Assembly: GCA_029717555.1 (NCBI GenBank)
Contig: JAMDHS010000089.1
Span: 18,498-82,497 of the forward strand
Length of the DNA: 64,000 nt
Reading direction: 5' to 3'
Source of the DNA: Peribolospora baueri
Lineage: Eukaryota > Basidiomycota > Peribolosporomycetes > Peribolosporales > Peribolosporaceae
Shown here in pieces: positions 33,324 to 44,572 of the stretch (its first letter is position 1; each line of letters begins with the position of its first letter). Position numbers and translations under genes: made by a program. The notes below the pieces were generated by a model. It did not search any database. It was not told where the DNA came from and worked only from the letters and a program-made list of their open reading frames with translations.

Positions 33324-34551
33324 ATGGGCATGCCGATCCCAGGCACAGGCAGGTCCAGCGATGTGCCCTTGACGCCAAAGGAGGAGGCGATCAAGTTGAT
33401 GGAGCGCAAGAAGGACATCGAGGAGCAGATTGTGAGCAGAGCGAGCGACCGAGCGATCGCCCCATCGCCACCGCCCGTCCTCCCTCGTCCCAGCGACGGC
33501 CGCGTTGTATGAAACTTGAAGACTTGTCCCAAGCTGATTCGGACTCGGCTCTTTGGGTTTTGGTGACTTTAGGAGGCGTACGGGGGCGTATTGCGAACAG
33601 TGGGTGAAAGGGGACATGCGTCGTCGTCCCTCGTCTCGTCCGCACTCAGGCTCACCAAGGCGCCCGCCCATCCACCCTTCCCCTCCTCTTCTGCAAAACG
33701 CAGCAAGGGACGACGCTCACGTCGCCCTTGGTGGACCGAGAGGGATTTCCTTTGGCCACCGTGGATATCCCCGTTGTGCGCGACGCTCGAGCGCACATTC
33801 ACCGTTTGCGAAACGATCTCAAGGACGTCATGGGGCAGATTGAGCAAGTCATTCACCTCCTCTACGCTCGGCCCGAGTCGGACACGAATTCATCTGCGCA
33901 GGAGGGACGTGTCGGCGGATCTGGTGGGAGTAGTGCTGGGGCTCAGGAGAAAACATCACAGACAGGCGAGGGCGAGGAACGGCGTGCTTTTGCGATCGTC
34001 CATTCCGTCGCCACTGGCTCGCCGGCAGAGCAGGCGGTGAGTACCGAGACGACGTGCGACGTCTCCCATAACGCATGTCAGAAAACATCCTTGTCACTTG
34101 CTGATGTGACCTCGTTCCGATTTGGGCCGCTTGACACGCCCTCTTGATATAGGGCTTGCGCGTTCTAGACAAGATCATCGGTTTTGGCAGTCTGGACCAC
34201 ACGAACCACAATGGTCTACGAGCTTTGCCCACCGTCGTCCGCGAAGGGGTGAGCATGAGTTTCTCTCGTCGTTGGCCGTCGCCTTTCTCCATCCCTTCGA
34301 CCTCTCACTTCCTTCCTTTGGGCGCTGCCGACCCCGGACCCCGAATACAGACTCCGATCAAGGTCAACGTGGACCGCTCTGGCGACATGCTCGAGTTCCA
34401 TATCGTTCCGAGAACCGGCTGGGGTGGCCGGGGGATGCTCGGGTGAGCGGGGTATTCGACTTGGGCCTCTTCGCGCGATTTCCACTCGGTTTCTTTGCTC
34501 ACTCAACCACGTCCTTCTTGCCGCAGTTGTCATCTCCTTCCGTCGCCGTAG
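33324..34551 (+). CDS. NAS2: 26S proteasome assembly chaperone Nas2/PSMD9 (PDZ)
   Basis: Assembly chaperone that binds base subunit Rpt5 during 19S regulatory particle formation. Six exons: 33324-33431, 33573-33599, 33704-34036, 34153-34248, 34351-34442, 34527-34551, 226 aa. The N-terminal coiled-coil (PKEEAIKLMERKKDIEEQI) is followed by LVDREGFPLATVDIPVVRDARA, diagnostic for the family, and HRLRNDLKDVMGQIEQ. The PDZ domain runs from AFAIVHSVATGSPAEQAGL to RGMLGCHLLP. The second exon is just 27 nt. The start at MGMPIPGTG matches family N-termini; the frame is open further upstream (ATG at 33102, 33117). The ARG82 start codon lies only 68 bases after this stop, on the same strand. Confidence 0.9.
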
Positions 34552-34619
34552 TGTGTATATAGCCGCTAGAGATTAGATGACGATGAAGACCACGACCCTG
34601 TGGATGGCCGTCCGAACAA
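34552..34619 (+). promoter_or_regulatory. Very short NAS2-ARG82 spacer with TATA-like box
   Basis: Only 68 bases separate the NAS2 stop and the ARG82 start. TATATA lies at 34556-34561, 64 bases before the ARG82 ATG, so the ARG82 core promoter may sit at the very end of NAS2. Confidence 0.5.
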
Positions 34620-36084
34620 ATGTCTGCTACGTCTGTTGACGGCTTCCGTCAACCGTCTGCCCTCTCCCCCATCCCTCCTCCGCCTCTTCCCTTCCCAACC
34701 GATCTCAAGCCCCTCGAAAGCCAGGTCGCTGGCCACGCCTCGGGCGTTCTATCTATAGGCGACGGCTCGACGATCGTGAAGCCCTGTCTTGCCACAGAGA
34801 GGGAATTCTATGAGAACGTACGCGATGTCGTAAGCGGGATAAAGACGGACGTAGCAAGGGGACACCACGAGGAGCAGGAGGAGGAGCGATGGAGGGTGGC
34901 GGAGCTTTCGCGATGGATGCCCACCTTCAGAGGTGTCCTGGCCATGCCAGCGGGTGCGGATGAGGAGAAGGGAGAGGGGTTGCCGGCGGAGAATGGGAAG
35001 AAGGTATCTACAGCTAGAAGGAGCGAGGATAAGAGTAAGGAGCACAAAGATGAGTGTCCACCGCCAACGCCGACAGCCCACCGCCCGCTGAGACCATAGG
35101 AGTAGACTGACCCCGCTCATCCCTTCCGGCTCGAAACCAACACAGGCTCTACTGCTCTCCAATCTCACCCACCCCTTCCGTCGTCCCAATGTGCTAGACC
35201 TAAAGCTGGGTACCCAGCTCTGGGACGAGAGGAATGGGACGGATGAGAAGAGGCGGCGGATGGAGAGAGCGGCGACGGAGACTACGAGTGGGAGCGTAGG
35301 CGTCAGGGTCACCGGCTTCCGGGTGAGTTTCTAGGCCACCTCGGATATCAGCCAACCAAAACACCTGCCCATTGTTGAACACAATTCCTTGTCTTGGCTT
35401 CTCTTTCTTCCCACTTCCCGCCACTGCGTACGACACACAAAAAAGACGTGGGATGCATCCCGGTCACAGTACAAGGTGACGACGAAGACGTATGGCAAAG
35501 CCATCACACCCTCGGACCTGCCGCAGGCGATGAGGAACTTTTTCCCCGCTTCTTGCTTTACCTTTCCCTTGCACGCCTCCGAGATAGAGACAGTCAGAGT
35601 GGGTCAAGACGGTATGGGTGCCGACACGGCAGAGGTGATGATGACAACGACATCCGACTCCAACTTGAACCGGTGCCAACCTACGCTTCCTCCGGAGCTC
35701 ATGCTCCAGGTGGTACGAAGGGTGCGTGATGCGACTGAAAAGATCGAGGAGACGCTCAAGGGACTGGAAGTGCGCATACGAGCGGGGAGCCTGTTGGTCG
35801 TGTACGAGGGAGACGAGGTGGCCTTGGACGAGGCACTGAAGCGCGAGCGCTCTGCAAGGCTCCGGGAAGAGGGAAGGATAGAGGCTCAGGAAGGCAGGAT
35901 GGCCGTGGACGTCAAGTTGATCGACTTTGCGCATGCTTGGTTCGCCCCCAGCTCTGGCCCCGATCAAGGGTTGCTACGAGGATTGAAGACGGTCAGGGAG
36001 CTAGTCCAAGGGATAGTGGACGAGTTGGAACAATACGGCTCACGTCAGGATTCTAGCAGGCCTACAAAACTCACCGAACATTAG
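34620..36084 (+). CDS. ARG82: Inositol polyphosphate multikinase (Arg82/Ipk2)
   Basis: Kinase that phosphorylates Ins(1,4,5)P3 to InsP4 and InsP5, feeding inositol phosphate signalling and transcription control in the nucleus. Three exons: 34620-35003, 35146-35322, 35446-36084, 399 aa. The family signature PNVLDLKLG (PxxxDxKxG) is in exon 2, preceded by LLLSNLTHPFRR. Exon 3 has TWDASRSQYKVTTKTYGKAI, AGSLLVVYEGDE (SSLL-like) and IDFAHAWF, which carries the catalytic/metal Asp. A Lys/Glu-rich insert precedes the first intron. The donor at 35004 (GTATCT) was chosen because it is phase 0 and joins to ALLLSNL; a stronger GTAAGG nearby is out of phase. It converges with FAB1, another inositol-lipid kinase; this is probably chance. 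Confidence 0.9.
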
Positions 36085-36619
36085 GACATGTCACAGGCAT
36101 GGATACCCGTCGCGCACCCACTTCAGAGGTACCTGTACAACGCGTATCCTGTCAATTTTCTCTTCCATGACCCGTCGTCTCTAATCCAGTGTAGACTGCC
36201 ATGTGTGACGAGCAAGCAGTTGAGCGCTGAATTCTTCACCGAATACTGAAGCCACATACACTGCGAGCACTGGAGCTCGCACCGGAATCGGAAATAGGTA
36301 TAGCCGATCCGAGTATCCAAGCAACCTACCGCACCATCACAGGGTCAACAACGACTTGCCCGTCGTTAATCAGTGCTGTTGAGAAGTGGGCGGTCTACCG
36401 GGCTCGGCCTCACGGCCAGAAAGTCGAAATAGAAAAAAGTACAAGTTGAAGGGGGGTACTAGAGTACTGAAGTACTCGTAGAGTACATAGTGTGGGTATC
36501 GATCGAGAAACCGAATGCTGGCACAGGAATAAGACAAATCCGACAATCGATGCAGGTGTGAGAGGTGAGCGAGCAACACGACGGCCGATTTTGTTTTTGT
36601 ATACGCGAGATTGACGGCC
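36085..36619. other. Convergent intergenic region ARG82/FAB1
   Basis: 535 bases between stops. No gene was recognised. Short direct repeats of GTACTNNAGTACTC type occur near 36455-36485. If the FAB1 C-terminus is longer than called, its end would extend in here. Confidence 0.4.
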
Positions 36620-39600
36620 CTAGGAGCTCATCAAGCGCCGACAGAGCCCGAAAGCGACGATCCAGGCCGGTTGGGTCAGAGAACGGACGGTAATCGCCGC
36701 TCGCTCTCTTCGTCGTCCTCGAAGGCCCGCCGGCTCTGCAAGGGAGGATAAGTCGTATCTGTCCCGAGACGAAAAACACAAGTTGTGAGACGCGTCGTAC
36801 TGACCGCCGTCGAGCACAATCGACTTACCAGGGATAGCTTGGAAGTAGCACTCCATGCTCGTCCGGAAGCGTTGTGCGTAGTCTTTCGGAGGCAAAACTG
36901 TAACGTTACCCTTCGCTGGACCAGCCTTCAACGCCCGCTTGCCAGAATGTTCCAGCTGCTTCGCCCTGCGCAAGGCGAGGGACAAGATGGAGAACATCGA
37001 CGGTCAAGGCCTTTCCGAAGCGAATTCCACACGTTGGCTATGTTACGCGTGCGAACTTACAGCGTGAAAGCGCCGACATAGTCGACGATGCGCAGACGGA
37101 AAGCCTTGTTCTTCTCGTCGACGCCCAGGAGCAAGCTGTGAAGCGGACAAGGGTTACAAATCGGCGTCTGAACGTCTCCATCAAAAAGGCCAACACTACG
37201 CCAGAAGCGGTCAATCGACGCACGAGTAATCCATAACGTTGCTGTTCATCAGGAAAGTCAAGTCGTTGTCGAGAGCCCGACCGAACATGTCCTTGTCGCG
37301 CTCCGAGACGTACGCCCGGGACTTGTAGTCTGAAGGCGAGAGCGGCATGAACCGACCGAGACGAGACAGCAGACCGAGACGAGACCAGCATGAACAGACC
37401 ACGACTTTCCATAGCTGGTATGGCAGGTGAAGGGCCACTCACTATCGATCCACTCGCCATCCCACCAGACGGCACTCGTGGCTTCGGCTGGTCCATTTTT
37501 GACCCTTCGCTCTCGAATGCCTGACGCGCGCGGCGTAAACGACCGTAAACGGCATAATCAGCACTGAACGACGGACCCAAATCGTGCTGCTTCCTTACCT
37601 TTGAGGTCGAAGCGCACGCTTTCTCCCTCGTCGCCAAAGAAGACGTTCTCGAGGATCATCAGGTTAAGCTTGAGCTTCGTCTCGCCTTTCTGCATGTCCT
37701 TGATCTTCACAGAGTAAACGCCCAGGATCTTGACGAGACACGTTGGCTCGTTCTGGTCGGAACCAAGCAAACAGGGTAACGTCAAAGGCGAGGAGCGGGG
37801 AACTGCCTGTCACGTTCCGGCCGGCGACTTAGAGACCTACCTGGACGGCAGCGCGGAGCATGTACCGTATGTAGCTCGGAGCAAAGTCGAGAAACGCCTC
37901 TTTCTCGTCCACGCTCCAGATTGTCTGCAAAGACTTGGCGATAAAGCGATCGTCGTTCGTCTTGAAAAAATGGCTCTTGGACTTTCCGCCAGACGCGTTC
38001 CATTTGGAGGACCTGCGTCGAAGCGCGAAAGACGGGAGTCGGTGAGCGGGAACGAATACCAGTTGCAAGTATGATGGTTGCTAGGGAAGATTTACCTCGA
38101 CAGAGACTGGATAAAGACGTCTTCGACCTCCCACTTCTTCCGAAGGTCCGCAAACTCCTCTGCGAACCACGAGACGCAAGAAATCTTTGTCGTGCCGTGG
38201 GCAAAGGCTGCGATAGGGACAAAATGATAAAAGGCGGGGCAAATTAATCTCCTCACTGATAGAAATCGAAAAAAAAAACTTCCACATGTCCCCTTTTGCT
38301 CACTGTGCTTGATATGCGGGCTGTCCAGCACAGTCTCCCCATCTCGGGTAGACGAAAAGTCGTCACCGATCCTGGCAGATTCGGGCCGCCTGGCTCGTAT
38401 GCTGCCTAGATTGCTTCCCAAGCTCCAAAGCGCGTTCAAACCGCTGGCAGCAAGGCTGACTGGCTCGTCCTTGGACTGTCCTCCACGTTCCGGCGACCGT
38501 TGGCCGTCCCGCATCCCCGCCATTGTCGTAGGACTAGAGACATTTCTCGTCTCCCGAGTGAAAATATTGGTCAGACTGTCCGGTCGTCCAGACAAGGGAG
38601 GAAGTTCGGCTCGGAAAGTGTCCTGCGAGCTCGAGCTACCGAGCGTATCGTCGCTCGTCTTTTTGCTCAGCGTGTGAGTCGGAGGATGGCTACTGTTGGA
38701 AACGGTTGCGTGGTTTGAAGTCGAGCCAAGTTCCATTATAGCAGGATCGAGCGCAGACGCTCCAGCGGCGGCGAGACTGAGAGCATCGAGGCCCCGGGCA
38801 TCTTCGGTATCATGGCTTTGGTCGAAAGAGAGCACGTCCACTTCGCTGTGGGGCGTGCTCACTTGCGAACCCGCGGGGGACGATGTGGCTGACGCCGCCG
38901 ATGAAGAAGTCGACGATGACACCCGACGGAGAGTCAGGGAGAGGATGGACGAGTCCCTTCCGTGCTTCTTGCGCTTTACTGAGGACATCACGGGGTCAGG
39001 ATCGAAGAAGACTGAGTCGAAATCGGGGTCGAGAGGCATCGAGTGGCTCGACCTTAGACCGCTCGCAGTGTCTGGGAACGGTGAGGGTGGGATGTGAGGG
39101 CTCGGGGCGCTCGACGCCACGGTTGAGCGCCATGAAAGCACTTGAGAAGTCTTGTCGTTGAGGCTGGAGGAAAATTCGCTCGCAGTCGCAGACGGTTCCG
39201 GTTTGTCCATCTTTCTGAGCTCCGCTTGAAAGTCGCGAGAGCTGTAGGAGAGAACCGCGAGAAACACTTGGCCTCATGAGCACGGCTGCAAAACTGACAG
39301 TACTTTATAACTTGGCCAACGACGTACCTAAGAGAAAAGGCGACGATGGACACCGGCTCTTCCTCCCTGACGACGACGTTGCTTCCCGGGAACGTGTGCA
39401 GCGAGGACGAAGCATACTCAGGCTCGTCGTACGGATCTTCGACCACATTCTGCCGATCTTGCTCTGATAGGTGCTTGAGCTTCCACGCGGCCAGTCGATT
39501 TTTGGCAGACGTTGCTCGATCGAGGAAGGCCAATCTGAGATCGTTCACCGATCCAGCTGGAAGGAACGAGGGAAAAGGTCATTAAAGAGTGGCTCCGATG

Positions 39601-42600
39601 TACGTAGAGTCGGAAGAGGCCGACAACAAGCTCACCATCAACGACCTTGAGATAGTCGTACAGATCAAATTCGTCTGCACAAAACGCTTTCTTGAGGTTG
39701 GAGAGAAGCTGAAGCGGATGAGAAGGTTGCTGGGCTTTGATAGTAGCTACGAGCTCTCCCTCCTCCCTCTTTGCCGATAAATCGCCAACGGATGGCGCAG
39801 GTAACGGGATGTCAGGACCATTTTGCGATATCGCCGAACCTCCCACCACATCTGGGAGGGTAGACTTGTGTTCCTGTCCTTGCTCCTTGCCGTTCGCCGA
39901 CGCCTTGCCGTTCGCCGACGAATCGCCCTCCTTGACCTTGGCTTTGACAGTGCGGCCCATCTCGTCGAGCTCGCGACCGACAAAAAACTCTTCCAGCGCG
40001 GCGATGCGCGCCTTAAGACTGCTGAAGAAGCGCAAGATCTCGAGCCTCGTGGCATCGAGCAGAGCGGCTGCTTCTTCCGCCTTGCGGTTCTCATCCGACG
40101 GCTCTCTTCTGGGCTCGTTGAGGGAGGCGGCACGCCTCGTGTGCGAGCTCGAGAAAATGACAGGACCCTCGGTGAGCATATCGTACCGGACGATAGGCTT
40201 CACGCGAACCTTGACGAGGCCGTCGCCGCACTGGAACAACCTGACCGTTTGGTCAACGTCTCTGCGCCCGGTGGGGCGTGGTGTCATGAGCGGGGGGCGA
40301 TCGTCGACATCGACGGACGAAGAAGCGCCAGCGGTGGCAGCAGGTCCGAGCGTGTCGCTCGATAGCCTCGTGTCGCCGCGCTCCTCGAGACACGAGCAAA
40401 GCGGGACGGGATCGGCAGAGGGGTCATACATGAGGACCTCGAGGAACTTGTGGAACGAATAAAGATAGGTGGCCTGATGATCATCGAAAAGGAAGAGAAG
40501 GGGTGGGGTGTCAGCAGAGAGAGGTCGGCGAAACGATCGAAAAAAAAAAAAAAAAAAAAGAACCCAGCGGTGTGCAGGACGTACCTCCGACATCCTTTTC
40601 GCCTTCGCTTGCTTTCCGCATCTCGCACACGCCCTCCACATGATAATACCGGCTCTACCGTCTTTGCCGCCGCCGGCGCCGTCATGGTACGCGGGCAAGA
40701 CAGGCATGGCAAAGGTAGTCGAAGCCTGGGCAAGAGTGAGGTGGCGGTCAAAGCCAATGGCCTCGGGCAGCAACGACTTCAACGTCTCCGTGGTGGTAGC
40801 CGGGTGGTGGCCGGCGCCGGCGTCTGCTGCATCACTGCCAGGCGTTTGTTTCGAGGAATCGCAATCATGGTCATGTGAGATAGGGGAAGGGGAAGGTGCG
40901 CTGGGGAAGGTGGGGGTCTTGACTAGAGGCTCGTCAGGCGACGGAGGGGCGAGGGTACGCGCCAAGGCATCCTTCATACGAGGCGAGAGGCTCTGTACGG
41001 AAATGGAAACGCGCATGTCGGCGTGGAAGAGGTGCACGCTCCCACTGCCGCCGCCATCCTGGTCCTCTCCCTTGCTCTTTCCCGTCTCCTTCTCGGGTTC
41101 GACCTTTGCCCCTTCGCCGTCCGACTTTTGAGCGGCCAGGCTCGCATGCGCACAGAGTTGCTCTACTACCTGACCCAGCAAGGCATCTTTCATCGGACCC
41201 GCTTTGGCAAAGTAGGACACCGTGTCCTTGTCCCAATCGAGGGGCACGTCAGCTCCCATGGAGAGAGAAGCGGCGACGGATGAAGGGTTGGAGATTGTCG
41301 AAGATGCACGGACGACCGCGGCGGCATGTGCGCTAGAGCGTCTGCCGAGCGCGGGACGAGAGAGGAGCTGGAGACCGAGGTTGCCCAGCACGCTCCCGTC
41401 GGGCGTTGTTGGATGGCCCTTTTGCGGGATGGAGGAGGCGTTGAGGAAAGAGAAGCTCTGAAGACGAATGAAGGCGAAGAGGAAGCGCTTGTCGAGGGTC
41501 GAAGAATCCAACAGTTCCGGCGGCAGGGCAACATGAGCATGAATGGACACCGCGGGGGCGGGAGGCCGAGACGAGGCGGTCGGCCAGTTCGAGTCGAGGT
41601 CCTTTGCGGGCGTCTGGGGAGGCGAAACGTCTTGGGGGGGATGGGGATCGCGAGAGAGCTTGTCCATCACGGCTCCGCCCAGAGACAGCGCTCGAGACAG
41701 GCCCGTGCTCAGACCGTTCCCGTGCTCCTCGCCGTCCCTGTTCTCCTTCGACATGGAGGCGCCATGATGCTTGTCTTTGCCAAAGCCGCTCTTGAGCATA
41801 CCAAAAAGAGACTTGGAAGTCCATCGTTTATGATGCTTCAAAGGAGCGGGCGCGGCCGAGCAGGAGGAACTGAAAGCAGGAGGCGCGGGAGAAGAGGGCG
41901 GGGAGACGACTTTCTCCGCCGGCTTCGCTTGAGGACGAGGAGGAGGGCTGGGTCGAGGTGGAGGGACGTAGCCCAAGTCGCCGAGTACATGTGATTCGAG
42001 GAGAAGGGCTGACGCAGCGAAAAACTGCGATCACGGTAGGATAGAACAGACCAAAGAGACGGTTCTGCACCGTCAGCTAGGCCAAACCAAAGGCAGGCAG
42101 AGGTTGTGGACGGGCCCTCCTGGTGCCCCGGCGACTTACCATCGGCTCGAGCACTTTCCGCACAGCGTCGGCTTCCTCCCTGTGCGAAGCGAGGATGACA
42201 AACGTACCTCCCAAAAGTTTGACTCGCTTTGATTCTCTGCCTAGATCCACCGGCGCAGGGCCTTCACCCGCGAACAGGGGTTGGCCATCGAAATCGCCAG
42301 CCTCAAAGCGTAGCAGGCGGACATCGGGCCCGCTGGTCCCGGCAAGCGGACCGTCGGCGTTGACGGCGGCAGCGCCAGCATCCCCGACGTGCTCCTCCCA
42401 ACCGCTGTCGTGGCTCTCGAGCCGCCAGCCCCACCAAGCGCGAGAGACGCGACTGGCCTCGTCAGCGCGCTTGTCCTTCTCCTCTTCCACCTCTCGCGCC
42501 GCCTTGATCAGCTCGGTCCCCGCGTGATTTGCAGCTGGCGCGGCAGCGGCCGCGGCTAGCGCGTTGGAGGCGGCGGAGCGACCGGCCACTGATCCGCCGT

Positions 42601-43762
42601 CCTTCTCTCTTTCCCGCGACGGTGACGCCGACCGTGACACGTCGGCGGAGCGGAGTGGAGAGGGCTGGAGGTGCGCTTCATCCGCTTGCGGAAAATCAGG
42701 AAGCAAGTCGGCAGTGACGGGCGAAAGGGAAGGGAGGGAGATGGTAGCGGCGGTGGGTGTCAAGCCGCGCTGCGAGGTGGGGAACGGCGACGGCGCTCGA
42801 CTGCTTTTCTTCTCCTCCTCGGCCGTCCTTTTCAGCTTGTCCACCGCATCTGCCTTGTTCGCCTCCGATCGCGCAGTAGAGCCGGATGCGGACGCCGTCG
42901 CCGCCGCCGTAGCATAGCCCCTGGCAAGCCAGACGGCGTTGCTGAAGAGCCGCAAGGCGACATCGCGCTTGCGCTGCCTCCTTCCTGGGACGACCGAAGC
43001 GAGCTCTCCGTCCTGTCCCAGTCGGAGACCGTCGGCTCCGCTGGCGAGCTCGGCGCGCCATGCGACGCTGTGCGTGCGGGCCAGCTCCCGAAGAGGCGTC
43101 AAGTCGTTGAGACTGGAGGGCGCAAGAGGGGAAGAGGAGGAGGATGGTGGAGAGGTGGGAATAGAGAGATAGGATAATGCGGCGAGGAGGGCGTCGAACA
43201 TGGTTGGGCCCCAGGCAGGAGAGAGGGAGTTCGGCGGTGGTGCTGAGGACGACGATGGCGACTCTGTCGGCTCGGCGGGTTGCGACAGAGGCGACGACAC
43301 GCTGTCGGCAGACCTGAGCGAGTGGAATATGAGCGCTTTGAGATGTCGTTCCGCCTGCCAGTCTAGCGGCCCTTGGTCCGCATTGGCCCGTGCCCTCGTG
43401 CGGTCGCCCGTCGGCGGCAAGCGCTCCTCGTCTGCGTCAAGAAGGACGTCAGGCATCTGGTCGGGCCACCATGCCTCTACCTTTCTGTCGTCTTCCGCCT
43501 CCCTTCTCCGCCACTCGTCCTCCTCATCGCCCTCGCCTCGTTCGCCGGGCAGCGGCGGGAGCGGCTTGCGGAACATCCGACGCTTCCGCGTGAGCGAGGC
43601 GTCCGTGTAGGCCAGCCCTCTGGGGCGGGCATGGGGGCTCCCATGCGGAGAGGCGGTCGAGACGGTCGAGGCGGTCGAGGCGGCGGAGGAGGCGATGCTG
43701 GCGGGCGCCGACGTGACCGACGAGGCGGACGGAGCCGAAACCAAAGGCGGTCGACTGGACAT
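36620..43762 (-). CDS. FAB1: Phosphatidylinositol-3-phosphate 5-kinase Fab1/PIKfyve
   Basis: Makes PI(3,5)P2 on vacuole/endosome membranes. Thirteen exons (minus): 43762-42140, 42024-40585, 40473-39636, 39556-39328, 39241-38304, 38207-38096, 38012-37841, 37752-37599, 37520-37443, 37329-37224, 37135-37061, 36965-36829, 36735-36620; 2005 aa. A CCT/chaperonin-like domain is split at VRKVLEPM / FFAASALLLESHVLGDLGY. The Cys-rich region has CARCGKQ and a YLYSFHKFLE block. The PIPK kinase domain covers the last eight or so exons: KISCVSWFAEEF, FDLKG, DNDLTFLMNSNVMDYS, LLLGVDEKNKAFRLRIVDY. No FYVE zinc finger appears in the first exon or in the 810 bases upstream. The last exon and its 38-residue basic tail are the least certain part. 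An intron at 40474-40584 is stop-free and holds a 20-base A run. Confidence 0.88.
40540..40559. repeat. A20 homopolymer inside FAB1 intron
   Basis: Twenty consecutive A on the plus strand, i.e. a T20 run in the FAB1 transcript strand, within the intron 40474-40584. It could act as a long polypyrimidine tract, and it is prone to length change and sequencing error. Confidence 0.85.
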
Positions 43763-44572
43763 GGCGACGGGGAAGCCAGAAGGAAGGCCGGGGTGTGGCT
43801 CTAGTTACGGTGGAGTAGGACACGCCGAGGAGAAGGCCATGAAGGTCGAGGCTGAGGGTATGAAGGTGGTGGTGGTGGTGGTGGAGGACCAAGCGAGGTC
43901 GCCGCCCCTGAGCTGTTGTGTAACGCGCATTGCATTTGCCGTCGTCGCGATCGCCGAGGCGTCAACTCACTCCCATCGAGCCGCAGCGCCGGCGGGGCAT
44001 GGACGGTACGTCGCCGAGCGGGGAGCGGTCAGAAGAGGTCAAGGTCAAGGTCAAGTGGTCATTGGACGAGCCGAGCAGCTGCTCGAGTGAGAGCCCCGTT
44101 CGGCGTCGGTCGAACAACGTATCGTGGACGAGGACGACGTCATGGCCGGCCTTGGCCGCTCGAACATCCGCCGATCTCACAGTCACAGTCCACCGACGAT
44201 CCGGCCCGATGCAGAGAAAGAAAAAACTTGCATGCTTTCATCATCATTGCCAACCAGCGACCGGCGCACTCCCGCCATCATTGCCCGCCGACGACGGCAG
44301 GAGAGGACAACAAGGCCGCTCCCCCCACTGGCCGTGCGTCGCCTCTAAGCACCGCCCGCAGTGCTGCGGCACAGAGCTGGGGAAAGAGCGAGCGGGTAGG
44401 TGGCCCTACGTCGAGGCGCACTCACGGCACACCACATAGGCAAAGAAAGCATTGACGAAAGCGAGACTCGGATATATGTAGTGTGCTGGTGCGTTCTTCT
44501 TCGTACTGCAACCGAGCACCTTCTCTTCACCTTCCCCCGACGCGAACGTTGGACGCCGACGACGAACCAACC
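43763..44572. promoter_or_regulatory. Divergent promoter region, FAB1 / NPP
   Basis: 810 bases between divergent start codons. GGT repeats (43868-43885) and repeated CAAGGT units (44037-44053) are present. Checked for a FYVE-encoding upstream exon of FAB1: no CxxC...RxxHHCR-like translation was seen on the minus strand. Confidence 0.4.

Noticed and set aside
34620-43762. ARG82 plus FAB1 as an inositol-signalling gene cluster
   Set aside because: Two convergent housekeeping kinases acting on different substrates in different compartments; adjacency is more simply chance.
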